Positions 1 to 9,198 are shown, counted from the stretch's first letter. The stretch is 64,000 nt of DNA from a candidate division KSB1 bacterium (GCA_034521575.1 JAXHMJ010000002.1:404706-468705), one strand, 5' to 3'. Notes: generated from the sequence alone by a model not told the origin. Program-made: numbers and translations.

Positions 1-676
1 GGACGTGGAGATTAATCTGATCTTTAAACAGGATGTCCCGTTTGTCACGATTCAGGCGCGTGAATATGAGATATCGGGTATGGCGGATTTTGAAAATGTG
101 TATAAACTGATCTGGTTTCTGGAAAACGGGCCGGTGTTTTACGATATTCCCAATATCCAATTTGAGCGTGTATTGTTCGAGGAGGAAGGCGCTGTCGTTT
201 CCCAAGCCCGGGAACTCACGGAATTTTCATTAACGGTCCGGGCGTTTATTCGCGAAGAAGGTCCGGACATTGAAGACATTACCCGAACAGAAGGAGAACC
301 CTATCAAATTGCGGATCTGGTGTCCAATTCGGTTTCCCGGCTGGTGCTGGAAGAAGAGGAGCGGGTTGCGCGTACCAAATCCACAGGCTCAGGGTCCGGC
401 GACGGAGAGGGTGACGCCACTGCTGACGGCAGCGCCCCGGCGGCGGAGAGCCAGGGACCGCAGTTGCCGTCGTTTGCGGACAAAGTTCAATTGCTGGCAT
501 TGACATCAAATGCTGTTCTGGTCAGTCGGAACGGTGGAGCGGCTGTCAAGGTGCGCAAAGGTGAGGATTTTTTTGGCGCCATGCTACAGGATATTAGAAT
601 TATGCAGGGAGAAGCCGTTTTTGTGGCCAATAGCGGACAGGGAAAACGAATTGTGCTAACAACAAAGAGAAATTAA
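1..676 (+). CDS. Type IV pilus PilO/PilP-like assembly protein (5' partial)
   Basis: The frame is open through the left edge (GAC precedes the GTG at 5), so the gene almost certainly starts outside the window. Counting from the GTG, residues 1-90 read like the periplasmic ferredoxin-like half of PilO (IPNIQFERVLFEEE, then an alternating beta pattern). Residues 125-150 are a Gly/Ser/Ala/Asp-rich linker. Residues 155-223 (DKVQLLALTSNAVLVSRNGG, ending IVLTTKRN) resemble the PilP/GspC HR domain, which docks on the secretin. It abuts the secretin gene with no gap, as in pilMNOPQ operons. Expected role: periplasmic alignment complex linking inner-membrane pilus machinery to the outer-membrane secretin. 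A PilO-PilP fusion is my inference from layout and weak similarity. Confidence 0.55.
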   Translation, partial: DVEINLIFKQDVPFVTIQAREYEISGMADFENVYKLIWFLENGPVFYDIPNIQFERVLFEEEGAVVSQARELTEFSLTVRAFIREEGPDIEDITRTEGEPYQIADLVSNSVSRLVLEEEERVARTKSTGSGSGDGEGDATADGSAPAAESQGPQLPSFADKVQLLALTSNAVLVSRNGGAAVKVRKGEDFFGAMLQDIRIMQGEAVFVANSGQGKRIVLTTKRN

Positions 677-2008
677 ATGAGACATCGATTCTATCAAAAA
701 TACGTCTTATTGCTGCTCGTGATCATCACGGCCGCAGGATACGCACAGATGGAAATGCCCCGGGAATATGTACCCGAGGGGGAGATTGTCTCCATAAACA
801 GCGATGTCAATTTCTCAATGGCGATTGAATTGTTGAGCGAATATTCGGTGGATTATGTGGGTAAACCCATTTACGATCCCACTCGTCAGAGTGGCGCCAT
901 TGGTATAGATGTTCAGCAGATGCCCTGGCGTCAGGCGCTGGAGGCCATTCTCAGTCGTCGCGGATTGTGGTATCAGGAACAGGAACATTATTTCCAGATT
1001 ATAGAATCCCCGGATGCCCAGGAAACAGAGCAGGAACGCTTGATGGAAGAGTTGAAAATCCGTCCGGGACAGCGGGAAATTAAAATCGAAACCATTTTTT
1101 TTCAGGGAGACCGCAACAAACTGGCTGAGATCGGAGTCGACTGGACTACATTGTATAACGGACAGGTCTCTATGACCGCGGAACAGCTCGGTGCGTTTAA
1201 GGCGACGGAAGATATGCTGAATTTAACGGTGCGGGTGCCCAATTCCCTGTTTGGAGTGGATGTGGAAGCGCTGCTGAAAGCGTTTGATTCCAATGAAATC
1301 GGCACCGTTCTCGCACAGCCTCAGGTCACTGTGACTGAAGGCCATGAAGGCATGGTCCAGGTCGGTCAGGATTTTTCCATCAAGACACGCGATTTTGCCG
1401 GTAATATCACGGACCGGTTTTTCAGCACAGGTACCATATTGCGGGTAACTCCCTATATCCTCGAGGATGAGCAGGGGCGAATCGCAATTATTTTAAACGC
1501 GCATATAGAAAAGAGTCAGGCCAGTCCGAGTACGGTCAGCACCATTATTGATAAATCCGAGGCCAACTCGCTGGTGCAATTGTATGATGGAGAAGAAACG
1601 ATTATCGCCGGTCTGTATTCAAATGAAAACAAACAGATGCGCTCCGGTATCCCCATTCTAAAGGATTTGCCGTGGTGGTTCTTTGGCCTGCGTTATTTAT
1701 TCGGATACGATCGAACCTCTGTCGATCAGCAGGAATTGATCATTGTCATGCGCGCGTCATTGCTGCCGACTGTTCATGACCGGGCGGCTTCAGGATTTGT
1801 CACCAGAGCCAGGCATCGCAATCCGGTGCGCGTTTTGGGCCGCTATCGATCGCAGGATTATTCCAAAGAGCTGCGTTCAATGTGGAATGCGAGTGTAAAA
1901 TCCAGACCGAATGCCGATCAGGATTACTTTAACTATGAAACATCACAGGAATCCGTTCAGCCCAGGCGCAGAGTCAGGGGCGGAAGCAAAAACCGGCGGT
2001 TCAATTGA
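677..2008 (+). CDS. Secretin (PilQ/GspD family), outer-membrane channel
   Basis: 443 residues, ATG one base after the previous stop. An N-terminal signal peptide (about residues 1-23, ending AAGYAQ) is followed by a short STN/N0-like region (about 35-110, with the AIELLSEYSVDYVG and MPWRQALEAILSRRG motifs). The secretin C-domain follows from about 130 to 370, recognisable by ETIFFQGDRNKLAEIGVDW, VLAQPQVTVTEG, the GTILRVTPYI strand and the DGEETIIAGL...GIPILKDLPW...F signature. It should form the multimeric pore for a pilus or type II substrate. It is shorter than typical PilQ (600-700 residues) because only one N-domain is present. The Arg/Ser-rich tail after about 375 has no clear counterpart. 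Translation is probably coupled to the upstream PilO/P-like gene. Confidence 0.85.
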   Translation: MRHRFYQKYVLLLLVIITAAGYAQMEMPREYVPEGEIVSINSDVNFSMAIELLSEYSVDYVGKPIYDPTRQSGAIGIDVQQMPWRQALEAILSRRGLWYQEQEHYFQIIESPDAQETEQERLMEELKIRPGQREIKIETIFFQGDRNKLAEIGVDWTTLYNGQVSMTAEQLGAFKATEDMLNLTVRVPNSLFGVDVEALLKAFDSNEIGTVLAQPQVTVTEGHEGMVQVGQDFSIKTRDFAGNITDRFFSTGTILRVTPYILEDEQGRIAIILNAHIEKSQASPSTVSTIIDKSEANSLVQLYDGEETIIAGLYSNENKQMRSGIPILKDLPWWFFGLRYLFGYDRTSVDQQELIIVMRASLLPTVHDRAASGFVTRARHRNPVRVLGRYRSQDYSKELRSMWNASVKSRPNADQDYFNYETSQESVQPRRRVRGGSKNRRFN

Positions 2009-2393
2009 AAATGACAGCCGCGGCGATTCGCAGAACGTTCTGACCGTGGAAAAAGGCACGACTGATGGGGAGAAACGCTATTACCGCATTCTTCCACCGG
2101 AAGGGGAGGACTTTGGTGTTCGGGATGAATTGAACGGCAAACGCTTTTATTTCGGCAAAGTTCTTTATGTGGAGAATGGTGTTGTTTTAATCCAGTGGAA
2201 CAAGGATGTTGACCCTGACCGGCTGCAGGGAAAAGAGGTTACGATTTTTCGCAAGCAGTCTGCAGATCGAATCGTCCCTTTGACCCGTATGAATATCCTG
2301 AACTCCAGAGGCAGTCGAACCGCGGCAGCCAATCGCGCCTATTCCGGTAACGTGCGGGCCGGTGATTTGGCAGGGATTTTACTCAAACGATAG
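1935..2393 (+). CDS. Hypothetical pilus-locus protein
   Basis: The frame is open from 1911, but an ATG at 1935 (MKHHRNPFSP) gives a smaller overlap with the secretin (74 bp) and is my preferred start; no strong Shine-Dalgarno decides it. About 152 residues: a low-complexity N-terminus (to about 45) and a beta-rich core (KRYYRILPPEGEDFGV, FYFGKVLYVENGVVLIQWN, KEVTIFRKQSADRIVP) that could be a small SH3-like or beta-barrel fold, then a basic tail. No signal peptide is evident. I do not recognise a family. Position between the secretin and the Ig-repeat lipoprotein, overlapping one and touching the other, suggests a locus-specific accessory factor. Confidence 0.6.
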   Translation: MKHHRNPFSPGAESGAEAKTGGSIENDSRGDSQNVLTVEKGTTDGEKRYYRILPPEGEDFGVRDELNGKRFYFGKVLYVENGVVLIQWNKDVDPDRLQGKEVTIFRKQSADRIVPLTRMNILNSRGSRTAAANRAYSGNVRAGDLAGILLKR

Positions 2394-5293
2394 TGAATGA
2401 TATGAAATCTGTTCATTTTTTGAAAATCGTCTTTTTACTATTCATCTCGATATTTGTCATTTTGCTTTCTTGTGAACTGGATGAAGGTCCGACCAGCGCC
2501 AATGTTCTGGAGGAACTGATCTCTGAAGAACCATCGGTTTTGGCGGACGGGGTGTCGTCCATCGGCATCGCGGCCTTTGTATACGATACAACCGGCGCCC
2601 AAGTACAGGGACAAAAGGTGGACTTTTCTACTGATCACGGGACCATTACGGAATCCGCGTTTTCCAATCAAAACGGAATTGCTTATGCTGTTTTGACCAG
2701 TGACACCAGTAAAACAGATTTACAGGCTACAGTGACTGCTCAATTATCGGACAGCACACTGGGTAAAAAAATGGGCGGTCAGGTCTTTCTTTCCTTGCAG
2801 ATCCGCGAGCAGGATCAGATTATAGAGTTGTCCCATGCTGATGCTCAAAAGAAAGAGCTGATGATTACGTTTGTGGGCGTGAGCCGTCAAGTATCTATTG
2901 CGGATCAGGTGTTGACAGCGGATGGAGGATTGTCCAAAACGCAACTCAATATCCGAATCCGGCAAACAGCGACCAATCAGGCTGTGAACGCCGCAGAGAT
3001 TAGTATCAGCAGTCAATACAGTGGTATTCCCACCCCGGTATACACCAATGAAGCCGGCGAAAGTGTGGTCACTGTAAGTTCAGCCGAAAGCGCTGCCGTT
3101 GATACCATTTTGGTGCAGTATGGTAGATTCAAACCGGATATATTGGTTGTGGAATATGTGCCGCCGCGAATCAAGCTGAGTCCCAAACGCGCCACCATAA
3201 GCGCCAATGGCGTGAGCAAGCTCAATATGTCGGCGCTGCTTGTCAGTGAACAAAACAATCCGATTCCGGGCGCTGAAATCAAGTTTACCACCACGGACGG
3301 CCTGATCGGATCACCGGCTGTGACCGATTCGAGCGGTATTGCGAAAACACAGCTCACCAGCAGCGAAACTGCAAATGACAATGTGATGGTTATCGCATCG
3401 TTCAGTTCTGTCGCCGATACCGCTTTTGTATCATTCTCGAATCAAACCGTCAGTCAATCCATGACCTGGGATGCCCCTGACAATATCATCAGAAACGGGG
3501 TCGGGGATTATGAAATTACCGTGACCCTCAAAGATAATTACGCCAATCCGGTGGTGGGAACCAATGTTTTTGCTGAAGCCGCATACGGGGTAATTGATAC
3601 CGTGGGCATAACTGACGAGAACGGGCAGGTTACATTTGTGTACACGCCGGATGCAGATACGATCAGTGTTGATGAAGAGCTGGTGATGACCTCTGCAGCC
3701 AGCACTGAATTTATTCCCATCCGTCTGAGCGGTGTCAAAATGTCAGTGGACGCTGTGCCTGATTCCATCATCGCCAACGGCACCTCAACGTCTATCATCA
3801 AAGTCCGGTTAAAGACCGCGGACGGTTCCCCCATTCCGGAGGCGGAACTCTATTTTAGCGCCTCCCTGGGTTCAATCAGTGTCAGTGGTGTCACGGATCA
3901 ACTGGGATTTGTGGAAAATTCTTTGCGGTCCACCCAGCAGGCGGCCGTATCTACGGTAACAGTCTATTATGGAAACCTGACAGCGGATGTCGAGGTCGAA
4001 TTTCTCACGGCGTCTGCCGCCAGCGTGCTGCTGGAAGCCGATCCGAACTATATCTGGGTTAAAGAAACCGGTAATATTGAGCAGACCGCCATTACCGCCA
4101 CCGTTTTATCACAGACCGGAGAACCGGTGGGTGATAATACCAAGGTGGAATTTCGAATTCGCAACGGCACCGGCGGCGGTGAGCGACTTTCTCCGTCGCT
4201 TCCGGGCAATTATCTGAGATCACCCGCCATTCAGACCCTGAACGGCAAGGCGACTCTGGTATTGCGCTCCGGTAAGCGTTCGGGGACGGTGGAAATTGAA
4301 GCCAATGTGGTCGGAGTTTCTGATTTGAGAGCCCGGACCACCAAAATTGTTATCCGCTCCGGTCCTCCTTATACGTGGATTGATCCGGACAATACGCATA
4401 ATGTGGAGCCGCACCTGACCTTGACGTTCGATGTGTTTAATCTGGCAGGATGGAACAAAGTGGTGCGTTTTAATCCGGCGGTGTATATCGGCGACAAATA
4501 CAACAACCCGGTTGAAGTCGGGACCACCGTATACCTGACCACAACCGGCGGCATCATCACCACAGATGTAGCGACCGATGAAAACGGTGAAGGCGGAGTT
4601 GTATTATCCACAGCGAATCCGCGCCCGAGAGTGATACCCTCGGATCCGGAGGCGCTGGCGCCGCACCGGATTCCGAATCCCAATATGGAAGAAACGGATC
4701 CCAACCGGTTTGTGCCGATTACGGTTCCCAGTTTTGCCGGTAACCTGGAACGCTATGATGATTATTTCGGCACCAATCTGCTTCCCAACGGACGCAGGAT
4801 TACGGATGAAAATGACGGCATTGCCTATGTGGTGGCAAGCACACATGGCCGAAATCAGCAGGGAGATGATGCCATGGTCTGGACAACCGGCCCGGTGGTG
4901 TTCAGCGGCCCGTTGTACTATTTTAACGCCTTTATCAAATACGTGTACAGAAGAGATGGTTCAATTGAAACCGTTGACCGTGGACACCCGACCATAAATT
5001 TAAAGAAAGGTGAGACTGTGCTGATTCAAGTGGAGCATTGTGATATCAACGGCAATCCGGTGGCAGCCGGTTCATCCTTAAAAGCGAAAACGTCCGGCGG
5101 CTCGATCTCTTCCGGAGATTTGATGGCCCCGAGAGACCGGTACGGGTACGGCAGCACTGTGCATCAGGTTACCCTGACCAATACGCTCGATCCGTTGTAC
5201 GATCAGGAACAATCAGCTGATGTCTCTGTGGAGCTGGACAGTCCCAACGGACGCGCCAACGACCAGGTTTCGGTGATGTTGCTGCTGGAATAA
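2393..5293 (+). CDS. Lipoprotein with tandem invasin-type Ig-like (Big_1) domains
   Basis: 966 residues from a GTG that shares a base with the preceding TAG; ATG at 2402 is an alternative. A hydrophobic segment (residues 10-25) ends in a lipobox with Cys27 (FVILLSC), so this is an exported lipoprotein. The body holds at least five copies of an Ig-like unit with the Big_1 hallmarks: a start such as ADGVSSIGIAAFV, ISANGVSKLNMSAL, IRNGVGDYEITVTL or IIANGTSTSIIKVRL, a middle G..V.FST..G.I, and an end such as DQNG.A...LTS. The last third (from about 650) has a further Ig-like module containing TTTGGIITTDVATDENGEG. Such arrays form long rods in adhesins. Its place between pilus assembly genes and pilin-like genes suggests a surface adhesin or stalk of this system. 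Confidence 0.8.
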   Translation: MNDMKSVHFLKIVFLLFISIFVILLSCELDEGPTSANVLEELISEEPSVLADGVSSIGIAAFVYDTTGAQVQGQKVDFSTDHGTITESAFSNQNGIAYAVLTSDTSKTDLQATVTAQLSDSTLGKKMGGQVFLSLQIREQDQIIELSHADAQKKELMITFVGVSRQVSIADQVLTADGGLSKTQLNIRIRQTATNQAVNAAEISISSQYSGIPTPVYTNEAGESVVTVSSAESAAVDTILVQYGRFKPDILVVEYVPPRIKLSPKRATISANGVSKLNMSALLVSEQNNPIPGAEIKFTTTDGLIGSPAVTDSSGIAKTQLTSSETANDNVMVIASFSSVADTAFVSFSNQTVSQSMTWDAPDNIIRNGVGDYEITVTLKDNYANPVVGTNVFAEAAYGVIDTVGITDENGQVTFVYTPDADTISVDEELVMTSAASTEFIPIRLSGVKMSVDAVPDSIIANGTSTSIIKVRLKTADGSPIPEAELYFSASLGSISVSGVTDQLGFVENSLRSTQQAAVSTVTVYYGNLTADVEVEFLTASAASVLLEADPNYIWVKETGNIEQTAITATVLSQTGEPVGDNTKVEFRIRNGTGGGERLSPSLPGNYLRSPAIQTLNGKATLVLRSGKRSGTVEIEANVVGVSDLRARTTKIVIRSGPPYTWIDPDNTHNVEPHLTLTFDVFNLAGWNKVVRFNPAVYIGDKYNNPVEVGTTVYLTTTGGIITTDVATDENGEGGVVLSTANPRPRVIPSDPEALAPHRIPNPNMEETDPNRFVPITVPSFAGNLERYDDYFGTNLLPNGRRITDENDGIAYVVASTHGRNQQGDDAMVWTTGPVVFSGPLYYFNAFIKYVYRRDGSIETVDRGHPTINLKKGETVLIQVEHCDINGNPVAAGSSLKAKTSGGSISSGDLMAPRDRYGYGSTVHQVTLTNTLDPLYDQEQSADVSVELDSPNGRANDQVSVMLLLE

Positions 5294-5701
5294 GCGCAGC
5301 GCTGAAAAAAAGCGGCTGAGCACGAGCCGTTGAATGATTTTTACCGTTTCATTTTGAAATCGGTTTGATTTCAAAATGAAACTGGTTCGTTATTTACCAG
5401 TTTTATCCGGTTAGAGAGAGTATAGGGGTAAGCAGTTTAGAAATAGAGGTATAGGTCTGTTTTTAGTCCTGTTTAAATCTATGGCATGTCTTTTGTAGTA
5501 TTTTATTTGGAATAAATGTTTTGTTTTTCAATATTTATTGTTATTTTTACAGTGCAGGATGATGGCAATTGAGGTTGAGAAATGCCGGTGATTTTAAAGA
5601 CAGGCATAAAGCATGCTGATATCGGTTTTGTTTCTATCTGTGAAATCAACGGCAGTACTTTTAACCCAAATTGCGGGGATTGAGAAAGGAAGGCTTGCAA
5701 T
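5294..5701 (+). other. Intergenic gap with two hairpins
   Basis: No convincing gene in about 400 bp. A short stem (CGGCT at 5313-5317 with AGCCG at 5325-5329) follows the stop of the Ig lipoprotein. It is followed by a perfect 16-bp inverted repeat, 5346-5361 against 5367-5382, with a 5-nt loop. Neither has a good U-tract, so they could end transcription, protect the mRNA end or be a recombination or binding site. The remaining AT-rich sequence up to the AAAGGAAGG Shine-Dalgarno near 5686 probably contains the promoter of the pilin-like genes. Confidence 0.55.
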
Positions 5702-6247
5702 ATGAGCACCGGTCAAATGCTACTGGTTCTTGCGGCTCTGGTGACCTTTTCCATGGTGTCTATGACCATAAACCAATCCGTTATTACGTCCACGGCGGCT
5801 TCGCTTGAGACCGAGTCCATCGCGATGGGGAAGGAAATTGCCAATTCGTTTGTGGAACGTGCCTGTGCGAAACCCTTTGATGCGGCAGTTGCGTGGGGAC
5901 AAACTGTAGAGAGTGCCGATGATTTTACATCCTGCGGCGCCGGAGGCGGTGAATCTTTTACCTGGGATTACGAACAGGAAAAGTATATTGATAATTACAG
6001 TGATGCAGATGACTTTCATTCTCTGGAAAATCTCCCCTTTTTCTCAGAACGGTTGGGTACCTTTCGTATCAGTATGGATGTCTATTATGTCGATCCCGAC
6101 AATCCGGATACTAAAGTAGGATATAATACCAACGCCAAAGCGGTTGTCGCCAAAGTCACCAGCCCGTTTTTCAACGATAACCCGGATACGGGTGAACCCG
6201 CGGTGCTTACTATGAGCCGGGTTATTACTTACAGGTTTTCTAATTAA
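5702..6247 (+). CDS. Pilin-like / pseudopilin-like membrane-anchored protein
   Basis: 181 residues. One N-terminal hydrophobic helix (residues 5-28, MLLVLAALVTFSMVSMTINQ) is followed by a polar helix (LETESIAMGKEIANSFVERA) and an extracytoplasmic domain rich in Asp, Tyr and beta strands, ending in MSRVITYRF. This is the layout of type IV minor pilins and pseudopilins, but without the canonical prepilin Gly-Phe cleavage site. Cys in SCGAGG could pair with Cys in ACAKP. First of four co-oriented genes (5702-9191) with short gaps, all starting with a hydrophobic segment. The exact family is not recognised; the role in the pilus or secretion apparatus is inferred from layout. Confidence 0.6.
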   Translation: MSTGQMLLVLAALVTFSMVSMTINQSVITSTAASLETESIAMGKEIANSFVERACAKPFDAAVAWGQTVESADDFTSCGAGGGESFTWDYEQEKYIDNYSDADDFHSLENLPFFSERLGTFRISMDVYYVDPDNPDTKVGYNTNAKAVVAKVTSPFFNDNPDTGEPAVLTMSRVITYRFSN

Positions 6248-6258
6248 AGGGCGTTAAT

Positions 6259-6804
6259 ATGCTTTCAATAGATCTTATCGGTTCCATGATTATCGGCGGC
6301 CTGGTTATGCTGATGATTTTGGGTTTTACGTTCTGGTACATGAATACATCGCGTGATATGATCCTGGACGACTCGCAGCGTGAAATGGTGGAGAATATCG
6401 GAGAAATCATTAAAACCGATATCAACAGAATGGGATTTGGAGTGGACAGTACAACATCCAAAGTTTTATCCGTCACCAGTAATTCGATTACATTCAACGC
6501 CGATCTGGACAATATCGGCTATGTGAATCGGGTCAAGTATTTTGTACGCAATGCCAAAAATTCCAATCCCCATATGGTGCGTCAGGTGACCTATCAGGAC
6601 AAAACCCGTGAATTTTCAGTTCCGATCAAGTCATTCAGAATTATCGCCTTTGACAGTTTATCGAATGAAACCACAACCGCTGCTGCTGTTCAAGCGCTAA
6701 GCGTTGAAATGCACGTTGCCGAGGCCTTTTTTCAGCATGTTGATTATTCAAAAAAAGCGGGTTCAGGTTATTATTACAAATACTTTGTTCCCGGAAATCT
6801 TTGA
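6259..6804 (+). CDS. Pilin-like minor protein
   Basis: 181 residues. The N-terminus carries a hydrophobic helix (about 4-27, LIGSMIIGGLVMLMILGFTF), followed by a long amphipathic helix (TSRDMILDDSQREMVENIGE) and a beta-rich domain with VKYFVRNAK and VPIKSFRIIAF. This resembles PilW/GspJ-type minor pilins, which carry a long N-terminal helix and a beta sheet. No classical prepilin peptidase site is visible. It lies 11 bp after the preceding pilin-like gene and 9 bp before the next, so the four genes probably form one operon. Family assignment is inference from architecture. Confidence 0.6.
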   Translation: MLSIDLIGSMIIGGLVMLMILGFTFWYMNTSRDMILDDSQREMVENIGEIIKTDINRMGFGVDSTTSKVLSVTSNSITFNADLDNIGYVNRVKYFVRNAKNSNPHMVRQVTYQDKTREFSVPIKSFRIIAFDSLSNETTTAAAVQALSVEMHVAEAFFQHVDYSKKAGSGYYYKYFVPGNL

Positions 6805-6813
6805 GGTGTAAAA

Positions 6814-7947
6814 ATGGGAAAAATGCTATTAATTATCGTGGCAGCGTCGTTGATATGGATGGGCTTTTCATCCACGGCCGTTCGCGAAAGTCTGGTGGAA
6901 GCGACCACGCAGACCAGTCATGCCTATAGACAAGCAAAGGCCAATAACCTGGCCAAAAGCGGTGTGGATTATGCCATGAACCAACTGGCCCTGGATTCCA
7001 CCTGGTCGGGCGTTCAGAGCAAACCGTTTGATAACGGCACTATTGATGCCTATGCTGCCAGCACGAGCAATCTGTACCCGGACCGATCCGGCGGCAGCAA
7101 TGACGCCAAACAAATTACCTCTATCGGCGCATATGAAGGGGTCACCGACACCATTAAAGTCGTGGTACAGTTTCCTCCCAAACTCTTGCCACCGCCGTCT
7201 TTCAAGTATGCATTGGCCAGCAACGCCAAACTGACCGTCGGGGGCGCCGCATTAATACATACGGAAAATGATGACCCGATCAACGCCAATATTCATACAA
7301 ACTCTGATTTAGAAGTGAGTGGAGCATCAACGGTGCGCGGCTACGGCAGCTATTCCAACTCGACCAATCTGAGCGATTCAGATGCCTCAAATTATTTTAA
7401 ACCCTATGATACCACCACCGGACAAAAACTGGTGCAAAAAGTCGATGGTGTCGAGTTTCCCCAGTATAATTTGGCTAAATTAGAGGCGGAAGCTACGGTC
7501 AAGTACTCGGGCAACCAACACTTTTCCGGGAATTTGACAATGGGGTCCGAAGAAAATCCGGCTATATATTATATCGATGGAGATTTAACGATATCCGGGA
7601 ATATCAGCGGCTATGGCGCTTTTATTGTCACGGGCGATATTGATATAACCGGCAGTGTTACGATCGATGCTATAACGAATAATGATCTGCCGAATCGTCT
7701 GGGGCTTTATGCCGGCGATGATATGAAAATTGCAGGTGGTTCTCAGGTGTATGCACAACTATATGTTGAAGACGAATTAAAGAGTACCGGAACCTCGGAT
7801 ATTTACGGTTTGGCTGTGGCTAAAAACGGTATCAAAGCCGGTGGAGATATGACGATTCATTATAAACCAATGAGTGACAATGTGATCCCGCAAACCTGGC
7901 ATGTGGAGCGCGCGGGGACACCCTATATTGTATCGTATTACGAATAA
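6814..7947 (+). CDS. PilX-like protein fused to a polymer-forming (bactofilin-like) domain, paralogue 1
   Basis: 377 residues. Residues 1-20 are a hydrophobic anchor (MLLIIVAASLIWMGF). Residues 25-60 contain the PilX-type helix (AYRQAKANNLAKSGVDYAMN, like the AE-SGl--A segments of PilX_N proteins). From about 125 the protein is a chain of short beta repeats (HFSGNLTMGS, YYIDGDLTISGNISGYGAFI, VTGDIDITGSVTI, YAGDDMKIAGGSQVYAQLYV, LKSTGTSDIYGLAV), which is the right-handed beta-helix pattern of bactofilin-like or DUF7305 domains. It ends in SYYE, as does the next gene. Likely an envelope-anchored scaffold or tip subunit of the pilus-like system. The domain pairing is visible in sequence; the function is inferred. 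Confidence 0.7.
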   Translation: MGKMLLIIVAASLIWMGFSSTAVRESLVEATTQTSHAYRQAKANNLAKSGVDYAMNQLALDSTWSGVQSKPFDNGTIDAYAASTSNLYPDRSGGSNDAKQITSIGAYEGVTDTIKVVVQFPPKLLPPPSFKYALASNAKLTVGGAALIHTENDDPINANIHTNSDLEVSGASTVRGYGSYSNSTNLSDSDASNYFKPYDTTTGQKLVQKVDGVEFPQYNLAKLEAEATVKYSGNQHFSGNLTMGSEENPAIYYIDGDLTISGNISGYGAFIVTGDIDITGSVTIDAITNNDLPNRLGLYAGDDMKIAGGSQVYAQLYVEDELKSTGTSDIYGLAVAKNGIKAGGDMTIHYKPMSDNVIPQTWHVERAGTPYIVSYYE

Positions 7948-7982
7948 AATTTATATTCATAAAACAAATGGAGTGAGGCGTC

Positions 7983-9191
7983 ATGGGTAGAACGTTGGTG
8001 ATTATTTCGGCAATGATGGTGGTTGTGCTTGGAATTACGACGCAGCAAATCCTGAACAGCAATGTCAATTCCGCAACCTCTACATTTCAAAGTCTGAGTG
8101 CAAACAAGGCTCAAAATCTGGCCAAAAGCGGCATGGAAATCGCTCTGGCTCAATTATCCGCAGATGACAGTTGGCAGGGCATGCAGGGCAAATCCTTTGG
8201 CGACGGTGCGATCAATGTGGATGTGGTGAATTATTTCGGCGACGCGCTGCCACGAACCGGTTCCCAACCCGACTGGGATGCCTGGGTCCAATACGCCGGG
8301 AATTTGTCGGAAGACAATGGCACCCGCGGATTTCTGGTGAGGTCTCGGGGCGTGGTTGACGGACAAACCGCTGCCGGCTATGCGGTGATTCAGCACACAG
8401 AGTCTACGATTGAACCACCTAAATACTTTGATTATGCAATGTTTGTCAACTATAATTGGAATTCAAATGGAAACTGTCATGTTGTCGCAGATGATGGCAG
8501 TATGAATGCCAATGTGCATCTGAACCAGAGCGGTAATTTTAATGGCGTTAAAAAAAACAATCCCCTGGTTGAAGGTTTCCTCTCATATAGTGGTTCCAAG
8601 CCCAACTGGAATCCGGGAAACCGCGATGCCAGTGATTTTATAGCGCCCAATTCCAACCCCAATGGTGATGATGTGCTGCAAAGCGTATCCCGAATTGATC
8701 TCCCGGAATTTGATCCGGAAGATTACAAAAGTATCGCCACGCAGGTGCATGAGACCAATCTTCACCTGAGCGGAAACCAGACCTACGGCAGCAAGACAAA
8801 TCCGGAGATTATCTATGTCGGCGGTGATTTGCACTTGAGCGGCAATATTACCGGCTATGCCGTATTTATTGTCAAGACCAATGCAAAGATTACAGGAAGT
8901 GTCACGGTCAATTCGGGCGATCCCAACCACAATAATCTGGCAATCTATACGGGCGGAGATTTGATAATGAACGGCACCCCTCAGGTACACGGCCAGTGCT
9001 ATGTCAAAGGGAACCTGATTATGAATGGAACCCCGGATATTTACGGACAGGTCATCGTTGACGGTGATTTCAATGAGAGCGGTAATGTCCGTATTCACTA
9101 TCATCCGGCCAATCCGTATTTATGCAAAGATATCTTTCCGTGCGAAGGCAAAGACAGCGGTATCGTAGAAACCATTTCTTATTATGAATAA
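7983..9191 (+). CDS. PilX-like protein fused to a polymer-forming (bactofilin-like) domain, paralogue 2
   Basis: 402 residues, a tandem paralogue of the preceding gene with the same order: hydrophobic anchor (TLVIISAMMVVVLGI), PilX-like helix (ANKAQNLAKSGMEIALAQLS against NNLAKSGVDYAMNQLA in paralogue 1), a short linker domain, then the beta-repeat region (IYVGGDLHLSGNITGYAVFI, IYTGGDLIMNGTPQVHGQCY, LIMNGTPDIYGQVIVDG) and the same C-terminal SYYE. A GGAGTGAGG Shine-Dalgarno lies just upstream of the ATG. A strong hairpin follows the stop, closing the operon. The pair arose by duplication; divergence in the middle suggests different partners or positions in one structure. Confidence 0.72.
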   Translation: MGRTLVIISAMMVVVLGITTQQILNSNVNSATSTFQSLSANKAQNLAKSGMEIALAQLSADDSWQGMQGKSFGDGAINVDVVNYFGDALPRTGSQPDWDAWVQYAGNLSEDNGTRGFLVRSRGVVDGQTAAGYAVIQHTESTIEPPKYFDYAMFVNYNWNSNGNCHVVADDGSMNANVHLNQSGNFNGVKKNNPLVEGFLSYSGSKPNWNPGNRDASDFIAPNSNPNGDDVLQSVSRIDLPEFDPEDYKSIATQVHETNLHLSGNQTYGSKTNPEIIYVGGDLHLSGNITGYAVFIVKTNAKITGSVTVNSGDPNHNNLAIYTGGDLIMNGTPQVHGQCYVKGNLIMNGTPDIYGQVIVDGDFNESGNVRIHYHPANPYLCKDIFPCEGKDSGIVETISYYE

Positions 9192-9198
9192 AAAGTTG

